Assembly: GCA_024345305.1 (NCBI GenBank)
Contig: BRON01000007.1
Coordinates: 1,302,001 to 1,366,000, forward strand
Direction of reading: 5' to 3'
From: Mrakia gelida
Lineage: Eukaryota > Basidiomycota > Tremellomycetes > Cystofilobasidiales > Mrakiaceae
DNA: 64,000 bases
Position 1 is the stretch's first letter. Every line of letters starts with the position of its first letter. This document shows positions 53,874 through 64,000 of the stretch, one piece after another. Under the pieces are notes generated by a model that had not been told where the DNA came from, made no database searches, and worked only from the letters and a program-made list of their open reading frames with translations. The translations under genes were made by a program, and so were the position numbers.

Positions 53874-56406
53874 ATGCTCTCTCGCCCTCGAGCTCTCTTC
53901 CTCTCTCTCCTCCAGCATCCACTCTCCCTCCCAAGCACCACTTTCAATCGAACCATGTCGACCTCAACGGCCTCGACGGTGACCTCGAGCCCTTTCGTCC
54001 TCCCACACTGGCCTGGAGCGAGTCGAGATTCAAGGACGAAGGTCAGGGAGCTGATCCAAAGGAACCACGAGGAGCATCATATTTTTGAGAAGAACAATAT
54101 TGTGAGTCCACGCGAGAGGAGGGGGTTGGGAAGTGGGAGGAAGGAGGGATGGGACGGGGAGGGGGAGGGAAGGGAGATGTTGAGCTCGACGTTTCTTCCT
54201 GTTCGCTTGCACTCGTCTGACCCTAATTTCTCCCTCACTTCTCACAGTTCCACAACCACCTCTCCCACCACCTCGTACGTCCACCTCCCCAGCCCGAACT
54301 TCCCTTACAGTAAACCTCCAGCTCATCGCTCGCTTCCTTCCTTCGCTCTCGATTGATCAGCTCGCTGCCTTCTCGCTCGGAGCCTCCTCTGCTCTCCTCT
54401 CCGACATCTACGACCGAGAGTCCCTCACGCTCGTTCCTCTCTTGCCTGAGGAGAGGAGGAAGATGGGACTCAAAGTTAAGGAGATACCGGAGATCAACGA
54501 GGCGAACTGGAAGGATTTCTTGGGCGTTCCGGAGTGAGTTCGGCCTCAGACCGAGGGCGAGCGCTTCCTTCTTTACGTACGTGTCGACGTGGAAGCAGGA
54601 AAAGCTGACTGATTCTCATCCCTCGTTCAGTGCCTATGCTTCTTATCTAAACTTCTTCCAGAGCGAGATTGGGAGGTTGGGAGAGAAGGAGGCGATTGAG
54701 AAGTACATCTTCTCGGACGACGCGGTCAGTTCGACGTTTCTGCTTTTTGTTTCGTTCTTTTCCTTCTCCTTCTCGAGCTGACTCTTCTTCTCTTCTCTGA
54801 CGGAATAGAATTCTGGAGGAGTCAAGAACGCAGACGGACCTCGAATGCTCATTCGTCTCGTCGCTGGTGTTCTCCGTTCGTCTTCGTTCTTTCTCACGAC
54901 GCGTCGCTCCCTTGTCGAGCTCAGCCAATTGCTTATTCTCGTCTTCCTGCGCACCCTTAGATCCGTTCATCCAGCTCGGGCACGGCGCTGAGTTCTCTGA
55001 TCCTCTTGTTCGTTTCCTCTGTCCCTCCGTCGCGACCGTTCGCTCGCTCGACCTGACCAGCGTCCTCTCCTTCCCTCCTTCAGCTCCTCGCGGAAGGACT
55101 CGCTGAGACTGCAGTCCACAACTCCAACACCATTGGACCTCTCTTCCCTGATAACTGGCCTCACAGCTCGGATAGTTCGGATCCTCTCAAGGGGTTCTCA
55201 GCTGGATCGTCGAGTGAGTCGGACGCGACTTCGACTTCTACTCGCCGCGCTCTTCGAAGACCTGACTGACCTGGCTGACCTCGTTTCCTCTTCCCGACGA
55301 CACAGTGACATCCAAGATCACCTCCTCGATCTCCAACCTCTCGACCTCGTCCAAAGCCGAAGGTCTCTCAGCTTTGGAAGTCTACTCCGAGCTCTGCACT
55401 TCGTCGGCCATCTCGATGAAGGCGTACGACGCAGACGCTATGATCAGCGCTCGACTGGTCAGTCCATCTCTGCCAACACCTCCATAGAGCTTTCCTTGGA
55501 CAAAAGCTGATCTCGCTCTCTTTCCCAGATCGACGCTCTCGACGGAGGGAACGCACGAGAGCTTCGTCGACTCGTCTCGCTCTGGGATCTCTCGCCCTCC
55601 TCCCCCGACTGGGAGACCTCTCGTTCCGAGGAACTCATGCTCTTCGGTGCTCTCCTCGCTGGAAGTACTGGTCGACATGGAAAGGAGATCGTCGTTGATT
55701 TCTTCTTGGTTCGTTCGTTTCCTTTCGTCGCGTCTCACCTCGCCTCCTCACTGACCTCCTTTCTTCTTATTATTGCCTTCGCTTGGTTTCGAAAAGATGC
55801 ACGTCCTCACCTCCTCCATCTTCATCCACCCGGTCCTCGCTCTCCTTCCCTCCACCGAACTCAAGACCGTCTTCCTCAGAACATACTTCCTCGCCGCGCT
55901 CCACACCGCTCTCGCTCGAGGTCGTCCCACCATCGACCTCTCCATCCCCATGAGTCACTCGAGCTCTCCGTCCAAAGGTGGGAAGGAAGAAGGGAACCCT
56001 TGGTGTGCGATCGTCGAAGCTGTTTTGTTCGAGGAAGGTGAGTGCTCTGCTTCGAACAACTCGACGCGACACGATTCGAATCGAGCTGACCTTTTCCCTC
56101 GACGCTTGCTTTCTTCACCCAGACTCCCACACCCCTAAATCAATCCGAACCATCCTCCATCTCGCTTCTCTTCCCAAGTTCTCCCTGGCCGCTCCTGGAG
56201 AGCTCCCCTACACCTCTTCCTCTTCCTCCAGCAAGGCGCTCGTCGGAGTCGAAAAGGTCGACGGAACGGTCTTCGTCCGCGTCGCGGGGATGATCATGGA
56301 GCTGATTGCTGGATGGGGTGCTGGGAAGGGGGAGAGAGGGAACTGGGGGAGGTTCGCGTTGGGCTGGGATGAAGGGTGGAAGGAGTTGAGGGATGTGAAG
56401 AAGTGA
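53874..56406 (+). CDS. Questin-oxidase-like protein (DUF4243 family)
   Basis: Belongs to the questin oxidase/AflY-MdpL-like family, some members of which are proposed cofactor-free Baeyer-Villiger-type oxidases of fungal polyketides. Diagnostic region: VRELIQRNHEEHHIFEKNN, then the 27-nt exon 54248-54274 coding FHNHLSHHL, then LAAFSLGASSALLSDIYD. Later: NWKDFLGVP, YASYLNFFQSEIGRLGEKEA, PFIQLGHGAEF, ETAVHNSNTIGPLFPDNW, and VFLRTYFLAALHTALARGRP. Ends LRDVKK at 56406. The ATG at 53874 adds MLSRPRALFLSLLQHPLSLP, which could be a mitochondrial presequence; a second in-frame ATG at 53955 (MSTSTAS) is the other possible start. No polyketide synthase or other biosynthetic gene is near, so a role in general metabolism is as likely as in secondary metabolism. 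Confidence 0.88.
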
Positions 56407-56830
56407 GGGAGGGGAGATCAGGAGGTGATTCGTTTTTGTGAGTGCTTCTCGTTTCGTCGTTCTTTCGATCTCCGCCGACGGCCGCTGATCAATGCGTTCG
56501 TTCCTTCGAATCGTTTAGATGTATCTGTACCGCGTTCGATCCATGATGCCTCTTTACGTCAGTGCTTGCAGTAACGGAGCTAAAAGCTCACCGCGACCCG
56601 TGTCTCTGAGCTCCCCCTCCGCCTTGACTCGTCCCATCACGACTCTGTTGCAAAGCCTTTTCTTCGCACAGATGTCTCGTCTCAAAATTTCATTACACCA
56701 ACTGAGACTTCCGACCATCCATCCATCTATCCACCCATCCCTAACTGAACCGCAGACGAAAAACAAAGCTATCCAAAGATCAACTCGCGTCGCGTGGGCC
56801 CTTGTTCCTCCCTCCCTCGCTCGCTCCTCT
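56407..56830. other. Intergenic region, convergent 3' ends
   Basis: 424 nt between the questin-oxidase-like stop and the ABCC copy 2 stop. CCATCCATCC-type short repeats occur at about 56716-56740. No supported gene. Confidence 0.5.

Positions 56831-64000
<7,170 letters not shown>

Overview
This is a eukaryotic, almost certainly fungal, nuclear window. Genes are broken by many short GT-AG introns (mostly about 50-100 nt) with a recurrent GCTGAC branch-point-like motif, coding regions favour C/G in third positions, and the gene content (PIG-H, Nup88-type nucleoporin, ISP4-type oligopeptide transporter, eL39, questin-oxidase-like protein, F-box-like genes, GPI-anchored family 13 amylase homologue) is that of a filamentous or yeast-like fungus. 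Intron density and style suggest a basidiomycete, perhaps Pucciniomycotina (red-yeast relatives); that placement is inference. No tRNA, rRNA, CRISPR array or intact transposon was recognised.

Layout. 1-7574 (-): full-size ABCC transporter, running off the left edge at its C-terminal end. 7922-8773 (+): PIG-H/GPI15 subunit of the first GPI-anchor enzyme. 9534-12884 (+): MFS sugar transporter, convergent with 12961-16306 (-), a Nup82/Nup88-type nucleoporin. 16765-22624 (-): OPT oligopeptide transporter. 22625-26023: mostly non-coding, with one probable orphan locus (24.6-25.4 kb, +). 26024-30081 (+): large secreted/type I membrane protein with a Cys-rich, furin-like/EGF-like ectodomain. 30586-35851: three small F-box-like genes. 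36524-39561 (-): GH13 alpha-amylase/glucanotransferase homologue with a GPI-anchor-like tail. 39562-44785: gene-poor stretch with a strong hairpin at 41.1 kb. 44786-45594 (+): ribosomal protein eL39. 46460-47468 (-): five-exon orphan membrane protein. 47.94-48.75 kb (-): weak candidate gene. 48890-53475 (+): acyl-CoA synthetase ending in SKL (peroxisomal). 53874-56406 (+): questin-oxidase-like (DUF4243) protein. 56831-64000 (-): second ABCC transporter, paralogous to the one at the left edge and running off the right edge at its N-terminal side.

There is no obvious pathway cluster. The shared theme is membrane transport and cell surface (two ABCC exporters, sugar and oligopeptide importers, GPI synthesis, a GPI-anchored glycoside hydrolase, a Cys-rich surface protein) plus peroxisomal fatty-acid activation. 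The most unusual signal is in gene structure: verified microexons down to 7 nt, tiny exons conserved between the two ABCC paralogues, reciprocal intron presence/absence between them, and introns that look alike (GTGAGT or GTTCGT donor, frequent ACGCGT, GCTGAC, TTCGTTCAG acceptor). Together these point to an unusual splicing regime and possibly to introner-type intron gain.
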